The translations under genes were made by a program, and so were the position numbers. DNA of 64,000 bases, taken from contig NC_090319.1 in assembly GCF_040869045.1 (NCBI RefSeq), positions 306,640,998 through 306,704,997 of the forward strand, in the 5' to 3' direction. Origin of the DNA: Eurosta solidaginis. Lineage: Eukaryota > Arthropoda > Insecta > Diptera > Tephritidae. The notes under the pieces are model-generated. The model was not told the DNA's origin. It did no database searches and saw only the letters and a program-made list of their open reading frames with translations. Positions 46,690 to 57,600 of the stretch are shown here, one piece after another; position 1 is the first letter of the stretch; each line of letters starts with the position of its first letter.

Positions 46690-46760
46690 CTTCTCTCATG
46701 CCTCGTATTCTAAATAAAAAGTCCTTTGGTATTTTTACTTCTCCCGTCCCCCTTAGGTAA
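46690..46760. repeat. fragment of the ~51 bp unit found at 55980-56082
   Basis: 'cctcgtattctaaataaaaa' and 'tttttacttctcccgtcccc' match, in reverse orientation, the tandem units inside the last unk intron. Confidence 0.5.
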
Positions 46761-46989
46761 GATGCACACGACGCGTAAAAGATATGAAATGTAGCTACGA
46801 TTCCTCTACGCCTCAAGATCTGCACACGAAGCTACTTTCAAGCTTCGATACAAAAAGCAAACAATTGTTGACAAAATAAAAAACTATATTATTACAGGTA
46901 TATTCGTTCCCGAAACAAAAGGAAAATAGATAGGAAAAGTTGCATGCAACCCCGTCTCTTTATAAAGTACACTGTGCTACAGCCGGCAG

Positions 46990-47567
46990 GGTATTGGACC
47001 AAACCCACTTTTTTTGTAGAGATTGAGGCTTAAGTAGACAAAGTACTATCTCCGTTTTTCGAAGTTAGCCTCCAAAAAATAGACATCTGCTTTCGAAATT
47101 CAAAATTCTACATTTCGAAATTTTATTTTTTTGTTAATGCGTTCAGCAAATTAAAAAAAAAAGTAAAAATGTGGTCGTGGTCCGCCTTTTTCTTTTATTT
47201 GCATGGCTGAATTCTTTTTTTGAAAAATTACAGTACGAGCAATTGCAGTGGAGAGTATATGCAGACATGAAAGTAGTAGCCACTATCATGGGACTATCTG
47301 GCCTTTCACCTCGTATAACAGCTGTTATACTAAATTTATCAAAAAAAGAATTCAGCCCGTCAAATAAGGGAAAAGAGCGGACGACGACCACATTTTTACT
47401 TTTTTAATTTGCTGAACGCGTTAACAAAAAAATAAAATTTCGAAATGTAGAATTTCAAACTTCGAAAGCCGATATATATTTTTTGGAGGCTAACTTCGAA
47501 AAACGGATATATTACATTGTCTACTTAAGCCTTAATCTCTACAAAAAAGTGGGTTTGGTCCAATACC
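46990..47567. mobile_element. 578 bp palindromic element with CAG target duplication
   Basis: Ends GGTATTGGACCAAACCCACT and its inverse; arms of ~230 bp, nearly to the centre. CAG at 46987-46989 and 47568-47570. Frames in both arms (MVVVRxFxLFxxLNSFF) are mirror copies of each other and so are not independent evidence for a protein. Confidence 0.88.
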
Positions 47568-47639
47568 CAGACAAAAAGTTGATTTTGTTGCATAGTGTTA
47601 TGGAAGGCAACTTTACTACATCATCTCGGATTAGTGAAA

Positions 47640-47762
47640 AAAGCCATTTTGGCCGCTTAAGCTGAGATAAGCAGCAAAATTTTATGTTATCGAACAAAGT
47701 GGCAAGGTTAAACTCTAGTCAACTTTAACTGGAGTTTAAACACGCACTGAAAAACAGGGCAA
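47640..47762. repeat. partial MITE related to 39779-39918
   Basis: 'taagctgagataagcagcaa', 'gttatcgaacaaagtggcaa' and 'aaactctagtcaactttaac' with 'cgcactgaaaaacaggg' at the end. Confidence 0.6.
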
Positions 47763-47894
47763 TAATCTACGATAAATCGTCAATTGATAAACCACGCGTT
47801 TAAATATGTTCCATCCCTGCGAAATAGACTATTTCCTGTCAAACTTTTACTTTCCTCTTTTATTTTGTGTTTCCAATTAGAGATCACACTCTAG

Positions 47895-48150
47895 AGGTGG
47901 AACTGTTTTTATGAAAAAAAATCCGCATCTCTAACAGTTATTAAAGCGGTTTTAGATATTATTGAGGTGCATATTTGTGCAAAATGGATTAGAACCCAAA
48001 TGACTGCAGAAGAGCAAAGCGCTTCAAAAAACGCATTTTACTATTAAAGAGGATTCCCAGGAGTATGGGTAGTATAGATGGGATTCACGTTCGCATAATT
48101 TCACCTATTTTGGCTGCATCCGAACTGCAACTTGCCTCGTCCAACTTTGG
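47895..48150 (+). pseudogene. PIF/Harbinger transposase remnant with catalytic-Asp block
   Basis: KKSASLTVIKAVLDIIEVHI, then WIRTQMTAEEQSASKNAFYY, a stop, RGFPGV, a frameshift and MGSIDGIHVRIISPI. FPGVxGxIDGTHIxI is the first DDE block of Harbinger transposases. Downstream ends at ASSNFG. Too short and broken to work. Confidence 0.7.
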
Positions 48151-48424
48151 GATATTGCTCTATAAAGTCAATAAGGTTTTCTATGTAATCCTTCGTTGAA
48201 ACCCTGTTGTTTCTATAAATGTGTACAAAATTGCTGATTTTAAAAATTGTTTAAATTAGTTTTGAAAACTTTATCACCAACTCAAGGTTGTAAACAGTAA
48301 TGGCACAAAAATTTTTTAGACCAAGCAATTTCAAACGTTTTTTTTTACAGGTTGAGTTGTAATCTGTAAACAAATTTTCAAAATTTTAACTGAAAGAGAG
48401 TTAACTTGCAAACCGTAATAGGGG

Positions 48425-49450
48425 CTATAAAGTGCAAACAAAGAAAAAAAGAATTTATTTAATTTAATAAAATTTAAGAAATTAAATAAGACAATTTGAA
48501 ATAAAATAAAACATAGGAAAAAATAAAATACCATAAAATAAAATAAGAAGCCTTCTAGCTCAACAAATCTAGCAATTTAAAATTAAAAAATAAATAAATT
48601 AAAATAAACTAAAAAAAAATAATTAATAAATAAATGCATATACAATTTTATGAAATAAAATACAATGAAGTTTAATTAAATTAAAACGATTTTTAATCGA
48701 TGGGTTGAGTTTTGGATCGAAAAGCTTTGGACTTATGATCGCAAATTATCGATGTTATCAATATTCAGCCCAATCACGCAATCCATTGTAGACTGTTTTT
48801 TGGGGAAAGTTACGAAATTGCTAACATGCAATTCGACCCTGTTTCCGAACGTCCCCGAAAGTAAATTCGAAATTCGTACAGTGGCATCACTTAAAACAAA
48901 CACCCCAATCACGCAATCCATCGTAGCAATGTTACGAGTCCCGAAAAAACTGTCTACAATGAATTGCGTGATTGGGCTGATTATCGGATTTTTACCAATT
49001 TGATATCGGAGAGTTATCGAAAAGTTGTCGATACCTAGATTATAAAAAGGATATTAATTTGTTTTAGGAAACTTATAGATTTGTTATGAGTGTTGCCAAC
49101 TTGTTATCGGCGTGTTATGAAAAAGTTATCGATTCCCTTATCAAAAAAGTAACGATTCATTATCGCAAGGTTATCGATTTCTTATAGGAGCGTTATCAGC
49201 ATATTATGGATTTTTAACGACTCATCGGCTTGTTATGATACAGATACCTATAAAACTTCAAATAAAAACGATGACAAATGTGTTACCCTTCTATGACAAG
49301 CCGATAAGAAACTAATAATTCGTTATCGATAACAAGCTGATTATAAAACCTTATGAGTTGTAACCAATAATTAGCGGGCGAAGCTCTGCACAAAAAGCCC
49401 GGAACTATTTATTTCTGGTAAACTAGCTCTGTTGTGGGTTCACGAACTCT
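48425..49450 (+). repeat. A-rich plus TTATCGA-rich repeat, second copy
   Basis: A-rich block 48430-48690, then 'gttatcga'-type motifs to ~49350, then 'gcgggcgaagctct' and 'tatttatttctggtaaacta'. Same order as 27300-28625, with a shorter A-rich part and a MITE inserted at 48766. Confidence 0.75.
48766..48979. mobile_element. 214 bp MITE with ATT target duplication
   Basis: Ends CAGCCCAATCACGCAATCCA and its inverse; ATT at 48763-48765 and 48980-48982. A third copy of CCAATCACGCAATCCAT lies inside at ~48904, suggesting a tandem start. Confidence 0.85.
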
Positions 49451-49930
49451 AATGACCTTTAAAAAAAACCTCTCACCATAAGCTTCAAATTTAGAGTCGG
49501 GCTTTCGCAACTTGTTTTTTTCGTATGGGGACCAACTCAGTCTATTGAACACCTTAAAATAATGAAGATAGCAATAAGCTTCTGTTTAACTGCTCATCAC
49601 AGAAACAAAACTTGATTTAATCATAGCCGTTTGTACCTCCGTCCGGCAATCCATTTGCCCAGTGACACGTCCGTCCAACCGTCGGTTTATTCAACCGAAA
49701 GCACTACAATATTTGGTGTACACAACTTTAGCCATCATCCCGTCGCAAAGATCCTGAGCCAGATAAATAATTTTGTATGTAATACAACAACGATTAGAGC
49801 CAGATAAATCCAATTTGTGAGCCAGGTAATTTGTAAATTTTTTGTCTTTAGTTTGGCAGCGGTGTCTTTAATATACCTACTTTTTCAAAATTAGATGCCG
49901 CTGCTTGGCCTTGGGTGCGAGAATATTCAG
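49451..49930. other. no gene seen
   Basis: Unclassified sequence between the TTATCGA repeat and the minisatellite; no recognisable frame. Confidence 0.4.
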
Positions 49931-49935
49931 GTTCC

Positions 49936-50045
49936 ACACGTCTCGAGTATATCCAAACTCGTCTGGAGTATCACCACACTCGTCTTGAATTTCACCACAC
50001 ACGTCTCGAGTATCACCACACTTGTCTTGAGTTTCACCACAAATT
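49936..50045 (+). repeat. ~21 bp minisatellite (CTCGTCTTGAATTTCACCACA)
   Basis: Five units alternate between '.gtctcgagtatcaccacac' and '.gtcttgaatttcaccacac'. Translation gives alternating HTRLEYHH/HTRLEFHH, a product of the repeat. One unit in reverse orientation is at ~50588-50612. Confidence 0.75.
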
Positions 50046-50085
50046 TCAGTCAAAAAATGAGAAATCAAAAATCAAATGTTATGTT

Positions 50086-50566
50086 TTTCAGTGCGAGTTT
50101 AAAGGGCCAATTAATGGTGACTTATCCATAACCAGATAAAACAGCTGATCGAACCAACCTTGTGGAAATCAATGTAATCGATTAATGGTGCCATACCATA
50201 ACCTAAAAATATTTGAGTTGGAGAATTTATTACCTTTTTGTAGATTTTATTTATTGTTTTGGATACGTTTTGACTAAGATACTTATTTTTTGTGGTATAT
50301 GTTTGTAATTTTTTGCGTTTTCTTCATTTTTATGAAATTTGATATGGCCAAGTAAAAATATGGTTACGACTATGGCGTTAGGCTTAAGGAAGTTTAACTG
50401 GCCCTTAAACTCTAGTTAAACTTGTCTAGAGTTTAAACTTGCCACTTTGTTCGATAACATAGAACTTTACTGCTCATCTCAGCTTAAGCGGCCGAAGTGG
50501 CCGAGTTAAACTCTAGTCTACTTTAACGGGAGTTTAAACTCGGTATTGGAAAACCCGGCATTAATC
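50086..50566. mobile_element. MITE related to 39779-39918, larger copy
   Basis: Left GTTTTTCAGTGCGAGTTTAA, right (reverse) GCCGGGTTTTCCAATACCGA. The terminal ~6 bp are lost on the left. It contains 'cggccgaagtggccgagtta' and 'aactctagt' units shared with the 39.8 kb copy. Confidence 0.65.
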
Positions 50567-50619
50567 GTGTTAGTGCATGTTGCACGTCATACTCAAGACG
50601 AGTGTGGTGAAATCACGTC

Positions 50620-52334
50620 CTCTGCTTCTCAAGTCTTCCAATGATCCGGATCATTCCCATGAGAATTGAGCATGATATGGAACTAGAAAACTCACTTTAT
50701 GATGGCGTTTGTATTTTAATTTTAGATAATATTGTGAAGGTGCATACCATATTAAAATATATTAAAATTTGTGCTTTTTACTCTTCCGCCCACTTATTGA
50801 AGATGTGGCAGTTGTGTTTCTTTGTTTGAGAGTTTTTATTTCTACAGCAAGTATGGGCTCTCTAAGATGAAACAAATTATTGGAACAAATCTTGAGGTAC
50901 TGCGTTACTGGTGTCACCCAAAAGTTAATTGAGTTAGCGCGATTTGAAAGCTGCTGGGGTGATGTCAAAAATCTTTAAAAGAATGCATATTTCAGCTTAT
51001 TTTCAAAAGCGCGTTATATCAGCTGATAAGGTATTACATTTATGTTGAGATAAGGCTTAGCTGATTCAATTCTAGGATGATGCGCCCATATAATTGCACA
51101 TTATGCTATAAATATGTATACGCACTTCCGCTTATTGAAATTTTCTGGAAAATCGTACAAAGCCTCACAAAAATACTAAACTTATTTAGCGCAAGCAAAA
51201 TCAGTGTTTCTTGCAGAAACGTCAGAAAAGTATGTGAACTTCAGTCCTTGACTGTTTTCATGCTTCATTTTATATTACTGTTTCGCTTATTATAATGTAT
51301 TTTAATTTCATATCTACCACTTTTTATTTTTTTAATTTGTTACTTAATTGTCACATATATTATATATGTAAACAAATCATCACATTGTCAATCACTCATT
51401 TATTACTAGACTTACATAATCTTCATATTTTGCATTAATTATCATTTTCATTGCTAATTTCTTGTGTAATCTAAAAGAATTTATGAATGCTGCATATTGC
51501 CAAAATTAGCAAATTTGTACAATAAGTTATTTTTGAAATGAAATATTGTTTAAAATATTTGTATGTAAATTTTATTTTCTAATTGCTAGTGTTTAAACAG
51601 TTACAAAAACTTTTTTGAACATATTATTACATTTTCAAATCTAATTTTAAACGAATTTATTATAACGCTAATTTAAGATCGTTTCAATTAAGGTTTGGCC
51701 GTAATATGCCAATAGAGTTCGTTGAGCCAATTTTAAGCGCGATCTTTATCGCATTTGAAACTTGTCATCTTTTTCTAAAAAAAAAGCATTGAAAAATGTT
51801 TGTTGGCATAATCTTTAAATAATTTTTGTGTCGAGAAATAAGTGATGATATTCAAGATATAAAATTACACCATTCTTTGACAATTGTTTAAAGACCCTTA
51901 AGCCAATTTCGGTGTATTGAAAAAAGTGTCTGTCTGTGTTATTGCATTTGAAAAAAAAAATTTATATTAGCCATAATTATAACGAAATCACTACGATGTA
52001 ACATTAAAACTAATATCTCTAATCTGCAGTGAACAAAAATTACATAAAATACAGTATAAATTATTTGAGATAGTTAGAAAGGATGCATTAGTAACGTCAA
52101 GTCTACATTGTAATACTATACATGTAAATAAGGAATACTTGTGTTATTATAATCGACTTAATAAAATAAAAGACGTTTTTTTTTTTTGTATTATATTAAT
52201 TTGGTGTAATTAAATTTTTAAAATGTCAATGCTACAAACATTGCTATCCTGCAACATGGATATTTCTGACTTTTGTAGCACTCTTTCTGAGCAAGCCTTC
52301 AACTTAGCATTCTAATATTCTTGTGTTATTATTG
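50620..52334. other. AT-rich DNA, no gene
   Basis: No domain-bearing frame and no match to other repeats of the window, apart from short A/T runs. Confidence 0.5.
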
Positions 52335-52335
52335 A

Positions 52336-53411
52336 GACCTGTTAAATTTGAATTAGCATTAGTAATCAATTAATTAGATGCCTATTTTAATGGCCAATGA
52401 TTATTTCAATTGTTTTCCGTAAAAAGCAATTACTAATTGATTACCATTAGAAAAAATCAAAAAAAATTTAAAAATAATCAAAAGTAATCAAAAAAGGCGT
52501 TTTTGATTACTTTTGATTATTTTTGATTTTTTCGATTATTTTTGATTTTTTTGATTATTTTATTTTTGATTTCTTTTGATTACTTTTAATTATTTTTCTG
52601 CTTTGTTGAAAAAAAAATTCTCGTTTGTTACATGCACGGAATAATTTCTACATACAAGAACATTTTAGGATGCAATATTAAATCGTAACCGCTTATCGAG
52701 GCAAATATATACGCGCAACATATAGGGCGAATGATATATGAGCGTCGATCTTAACATATTCTCCGGTAAGTATATACACGTGCATAATTTGCTACACTCA
52801 TTATAAAAAATAATAACGATCCTCTATGGTTCATCCTTAAGTCAAGCCAATTTTGGTTTGTATACAAAATTAATATATCCACTATTTTGGATTACGTTAT
52901 GGCTATGCACTGATTGTTTTGTAATCAAAGTTTATCATATTGTTCGCTTTATTTTCGCACTATATGTTGCATGTATACATTTGCCTCGATAAGCGGTTAC
53001 GATTTAATATTGCATCCTAAAATGTTCTTGTATGTAGAAATTATTCCGTGCATGTAACAAACGAGAATTTTTCTTTCAACAAAGCGGAAAAATAATCAAA
53101 AGTAATCAAAAAAAAAAAAAAAAACAAATAAATAAAATGAAAATCAAAAACAAAAAAAATTAAAAATAATCGAAAAAAGCAAAAGTAATCAAAAAGGCCT
53201 TTTTTGATTACTTTTGATTATTTTTGAAATTTTTTTTTAAATTTTTTCAATAATCGTAAAAAATCATGATTTTTTTGATTAGTTTTTTAGTTAATTGAAA
53301 AGTATTAATTAAAAATAGCAAATAATGGCTAGTAATCATTACATGGCGTTTAAATAAAATAATCAATGGAACGGCTAATCATTACCATTAGTAATCATTA
53401 TTTAACAGGTC
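52336..53411. mobile_element. 1076 bp palindromic element with TGA target duplication
   Basis: Ends GACCTGTTAAAT and (reverse) GACCTGTTAAATAATGATTA. Arms of ~370-430 bp: 'atgcacggaataatttctac', 'taaatcgtaaccgcttatcg' and the inverses at 53040 and 52990. Outer arms contain runs of TGATTACTTTTGATTATTTT. TGA at 52333-52335 and 53412-53414. No coding content. Confidence 0.88.
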
Positions 53412-53621
53412 TGATATTAATACATACAATATGAATAGGTATACCAAATCTATATCGCATAAATATCAATTAAATAAAACTATTTTTAAATTTGACTTTT
53501 TCTAACATAAAATTCGATTTTTTTATTTTTAAGCAAAATGGAACGCAAAACACACTTGATGACTTACTTAAGCATATGATTAAACAAAAATGCATTTCGA
53601 AATTAAAAAAACTGAAAAAGT

Positions 53622-53967
53622 CATGGTTCAACTTGGTTCATGGTTGGCTCATCTCTACAGCAACAACATACCTTTATTTAGACTCTCAAAATCTGTGTGT
53701 TGGTATTGGGCGAACGCAATGGAGAGAAAACATAAAGCTTCGCAATTCTTGTGTGTTGTGGAAAAATAATGCGCTAAATTGAATACATTTACTAAAAAAA
53801 TTACTTAAAGTGATGTGAAACTATTTTTTCATAAAAAAATTTACCACCACGGCAGTAAATAATTGTCAATGTGTTGGTTACATTTTACGTTTGCCATCTC
53901 CTTTTGACGTTGAAATGAAAAAAATAAAATCAGCTGATGATATGAGCCAACCATATAATTGAGCCAT
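53622..53967. mobile_element. MITE, second copy of the 33106-33367 family
   Basis: Left ATGGTTCAACTTGGTTCATG then GTTGGCTCATCTC; right (reverse) ATGGCTCAATTATATGGTTG. Shares 'acagcaacaacatacctt', 'caatgtgttggtta' and 'aaaatcagctgatgat'. It has ~85 bp of extra middle sequence. Confidence 0.75.
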
Positions 53968-54208
53968 GATAAAAGTGTTACAAAAAGTAAATATATGTGA
54001 TAAATACGTACTTACATAAAAAGCGTTTGTTAAGTGCTTAAATTCTAATAGAAAATTATGAAAAAGAAACATATGTTGATTGCTTATTGTTTAATTGCTT
54101 TTTTCTTTTTTTTAAGTTGTTTGTTTGGAAGTTTAGTTAGAAAATTCGCTTAGAACTTCTTTTTTATAATATTGTTATATTTTAATACAATTTCATTGAT
54201 TTTCATTT

Positions 54209-54459
54209 TTTATTAACATCTAAACTTATTCGCTTGTTGTGCGAATAACACAATCTATTCATTACCTATAGTTAATTTTCAATAGTTTAATAGTTTTTGT
54301 TTATGCATATCTCTTCATACAATACTTTGTCATTTGAGAACCTTTTATTCCTTTACACTTTAAATAAATAATTTGATTGCAATAAATATTACTAAAATTT
54401 TTCTTTGTTTTCTTTTTAATATACTCAATAATGCGCTGTATGCGTTCTAATTTTTTATT
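54209..54459 (-). promoter_or_regulatory. candidate unk polyadenylation signals
   Basis: On the minus strand AATAAA occurs at 54459-54454, 54349-54344 and 54214-54209, all within about 275 bp downstream of the unk stop in AT-rich DNA. Which one is used cannot be decided from sequence. The nearest lies only ~25 bp after the stop, so the second or third seems more likely. Confidence 0.35.
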
Positions 54460-54481
54460 TGCGTTAATAATCTAAACTGAT

Positions 54482-54679
54482 TTAAGTGTGCGTCGTTACC
54501 ACAGACACTTGACAGTATGGACATTCCGTCACAGAACATGCGCATGAATCACAAAGTATAAAATGATTACACGGATCTAGTGTAACAGTGCGATTATTCT
54601 CTTCACATTTCATACATTTTTTAGCATTTTCCAGGTACAACACCTTTTCGACGTCTTCTAAATCTGTACGCAATTTTGA
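54482..54679 (-). CDS. unk: unk terminal exon, C-terminal RING-type finger
   Basis: Acceptor TTTGTAG above 54679; stop TAA at 54484-54482. It encodes SKLRTDLEDVEKVLYLENAK and then the RING-like cluster CMKC-x11-CNH-x3-CDSC-x6-CPYC, ending VSVVTTHT. All eight metal-ligand positions are present. In Unkempt this C-terminal finger is an effector/interaction module. Residues 519-583. Confidence 0.95.
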   Translation of the reverse strand, partial: SKLRTDLEDVEKVLYLENAKKCMKCEENNRTVTLDPCNHFILCDSCACSVTECPYCQVSVVTTHT

Positions 54680-57600
54680 CTACAAATGCAAGAAATTTTG
54701 ATTAGAACAAATCAATGATTTTTCATTTCATTTACGATATACAAAATTGATGATATACATTGTAAATAAAAAAGCCGAAAATTATGGATAATAAAATTGA
54801 AAACGATTAGAGCTCATAACATAAACTGTTGCGTAGAATATAAGAAACAAGTAAGGAAGGCTAAGTTCGGGTGTAACCGAACATTATATACTCAGCGTGA
54901 GCTTCAATTGTACATTTCATTTCAGATAAATTACTTTTCTACATAACACGTGGCACCGCCCGTTTAAAAAACAAAAATGTCTCCCCATTTCCTCTTACAA
55001 TAAAACTTAATAAGTGAAATATCATTGATTCAAAAATATTTTTTGCTAAGTTATAGCTTATTATTCTAGTCTAGTCTATGACCCTTTTAAACTTGTTTTA
55101 TGTAAAAGTGGGCGTGGTCTTTAACCGATCCCGTTCTTTTTTACTAGAAATATTTTCTGCTGTAAGGAAAATTTCAGACCAATTCTAAATATTCTCGCGG
55201 AATTTTGTTCTCGCGGATTTTTTTATTCCCGCGGAAAAATTCCTCCAATTCTGTTCTCCTAGGGAGAACAATAATTGGGGAACAGGAATTTCGAATTTTC
55301 GAAGTCAGCTGTTTTGTCAATTGAAATTTCGTTGCACATTTCTTATTTTGTTTAAAAGATTGAAAAGTTTAATTATTGTTGCAAATTTGTTGGAAATTAA
55401 GAAATAAAATATAAACAATGCACAGTATTAATTGCATTTCATGTGGTATTCACTGAAATTAATAATGAATTGGTGCCACAGCAACATCAACAGCGGAACA
55501 TAAGAAGAAGACGGCCGCATAACACAAATCTGCCGGAGTTGCCGGCTTTCGTTCAGCAAAGCACTTTTCTGGCGGCCAAGTTGAGTTGAATTCCTACTTC
55601 TTCATATGCCAAAATCTATTTAAGCCTTATTAAAAAATCCTTGCACAATTTCTGGATGGCTGCATCAAATATGTATACCAAAAGCTCTACCGTTGCTTAT
55701 GATATACTTTTCGACTTAAAATAAATATTGTGGTTGTTGTTGTTGTTGTATTAACAGTGAGAATATTGGGGTAGAATGTAAATACATATTTTAGCACAAG
55801 TTTGTACAAATAAGTGTTCTTTCTTAAAAGAACCAATTTCCTTTAACTATTTTGATGCATTCCCTTTAATTTAACTAGTGAAAAAACTCCTATGAAATTG
55901 TAGAGAAATCTCCCTCTCCCTCACATTCATAATACCTACTTTTCTCCCATAACCGGTATCCGCTTTTTCGAACATTGTTCAGAATAGGAGGAAAGGGAGA
56001 AGTGAAAAAAATCACAAGGAATTTTTATTTAGAATACGAGGAATGGGAGAAGGGAAAAAACTCGCACGGAATTTTCGTTTAGAATTAGGCTGTTTGTGTA
56101 CACAATTCATTACAATATGTTAATTTTTCTTCGATTTATGGCTCCCGAAATATAGAATATTGCTTAGTCATAAAAGAGGCGGTGGCACACCCATTTTGAA
56201 AAATTTTATTGTTTTCCAATTTAATGTTTTAATTCAATTTAGTGAGTAAAATTCTATTGATATAAAGCTCTTTTTCGCTAAGATGTAGCCTATTATTTTC
56301 GTCTACGTCCCTTTTAAAAAGCTTTTATATAAAAGGGGGCGTGGTCTTTAACCGATCTCACCCATTTTTTCATAAATATTTTATGCTATAGGGAAAATTT
56401 GTATACCCAATTTTATTACGATCCGTTAATTTTCCTTCGAGTTATGGCTCCCGAAACATAGAAAATTGCTTAGTTATAAAAGGGGCGGTGCCACGCCAAT
56501 TTTTAAAATTTTTAAGTTTTTCCTATTTATTGTTATAAATCTACTTGAGAAATGAAATACCGTTGATATAAAGCTCTTTTTTGCAAGGATATAGCTTATT
56601 TTATTCGTCCACGACCCTTCTTCAAAATCTTTTATATAAAAGTAGGCGTGGTCCTTAACCGATTTCGTTCATTTTTCTTCAAAGCATTCCTTAAAGTTAA
56701 GCCATCCTCTCTGCCGAATTTTGTTACGATAGGTTTAACGATTTTTGATTTATGATTAATAATATTTGTAAAATTGATTTTATCACAAGTGGGCGATGCC
56801 ACGCCCATTTAAAAAAATGTTTTCAAATTTTAACTTTTTAAACAACACAAATAAGTTTTCAAATTTTTATCAAGAGTCTCAATCTCAGTCCACACGTCAA
56901 ATTTCAACATTCTAGGTGTATTATTTACTTAATAATCAAAAAAGAAATTGCGAGAAACATCTGCTAACAGCTGTTTTCTTTTTGCGAGAAACAGCTGTTT
57001 TTTTTGAGTCATAAGCCACCTTTTCATAGACCGGGTCACATATATATAAAAAGTGGGCGTGGTTATCATCAGATTTCGCTCATTTTCAATACCAATCTAT
57101 TCTGGGTCCAGATAAGCTCGTGTACCAATTTTGGTGAAGATATCTCAATATTTACTCAAGTTATCGTGTTAACGGACGGACGGACGGATGGACATGGCTC
57201 GATCAATTTTTTTTTTTTCGATACTGATGATTTTGATATATAGAAGTCTATATCCTAGATTCCATTATACCTGTACAACCAACCGTTATCCAAGCAAAGT
57301 TAATATACTCTGAGTGCAAAGCACGCTGAGTATAAAAATAAAGAAGTATCACTCACTTCTAAAAGTAATGAATTTTGCGCGCCCAACGCTTTTATTTAAC
57401 TGTCTCATCAACGCCCTAGATTGATGAGGAGTGTGATGACTAGTACCTAGGACGTACCTAATTATTTTCTAGCTTTTAGTATTATTATTACTTCATTGTT
57501 TTCAATAATACCGTTTAACTTAAAAATTTTTTTTTAATTATTTTATTTGATATGAAAACAAATCTTATCTTATTTTGCATTTTGTTATATGTATGTATTT

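Noticed and set aside
47143..47407. Paired similar frames MVVVRxF on both strands
   Set aside because: They are mirror images produced by the arms of one palindromic element, so their similarity is not evidence of selection.
49915..50139. HTRLEYHH/HTRLEFHH repeat peptide
   Set aside because: Direct translation of a 21 bp minisatellite with no start context or flanking coding sequence.
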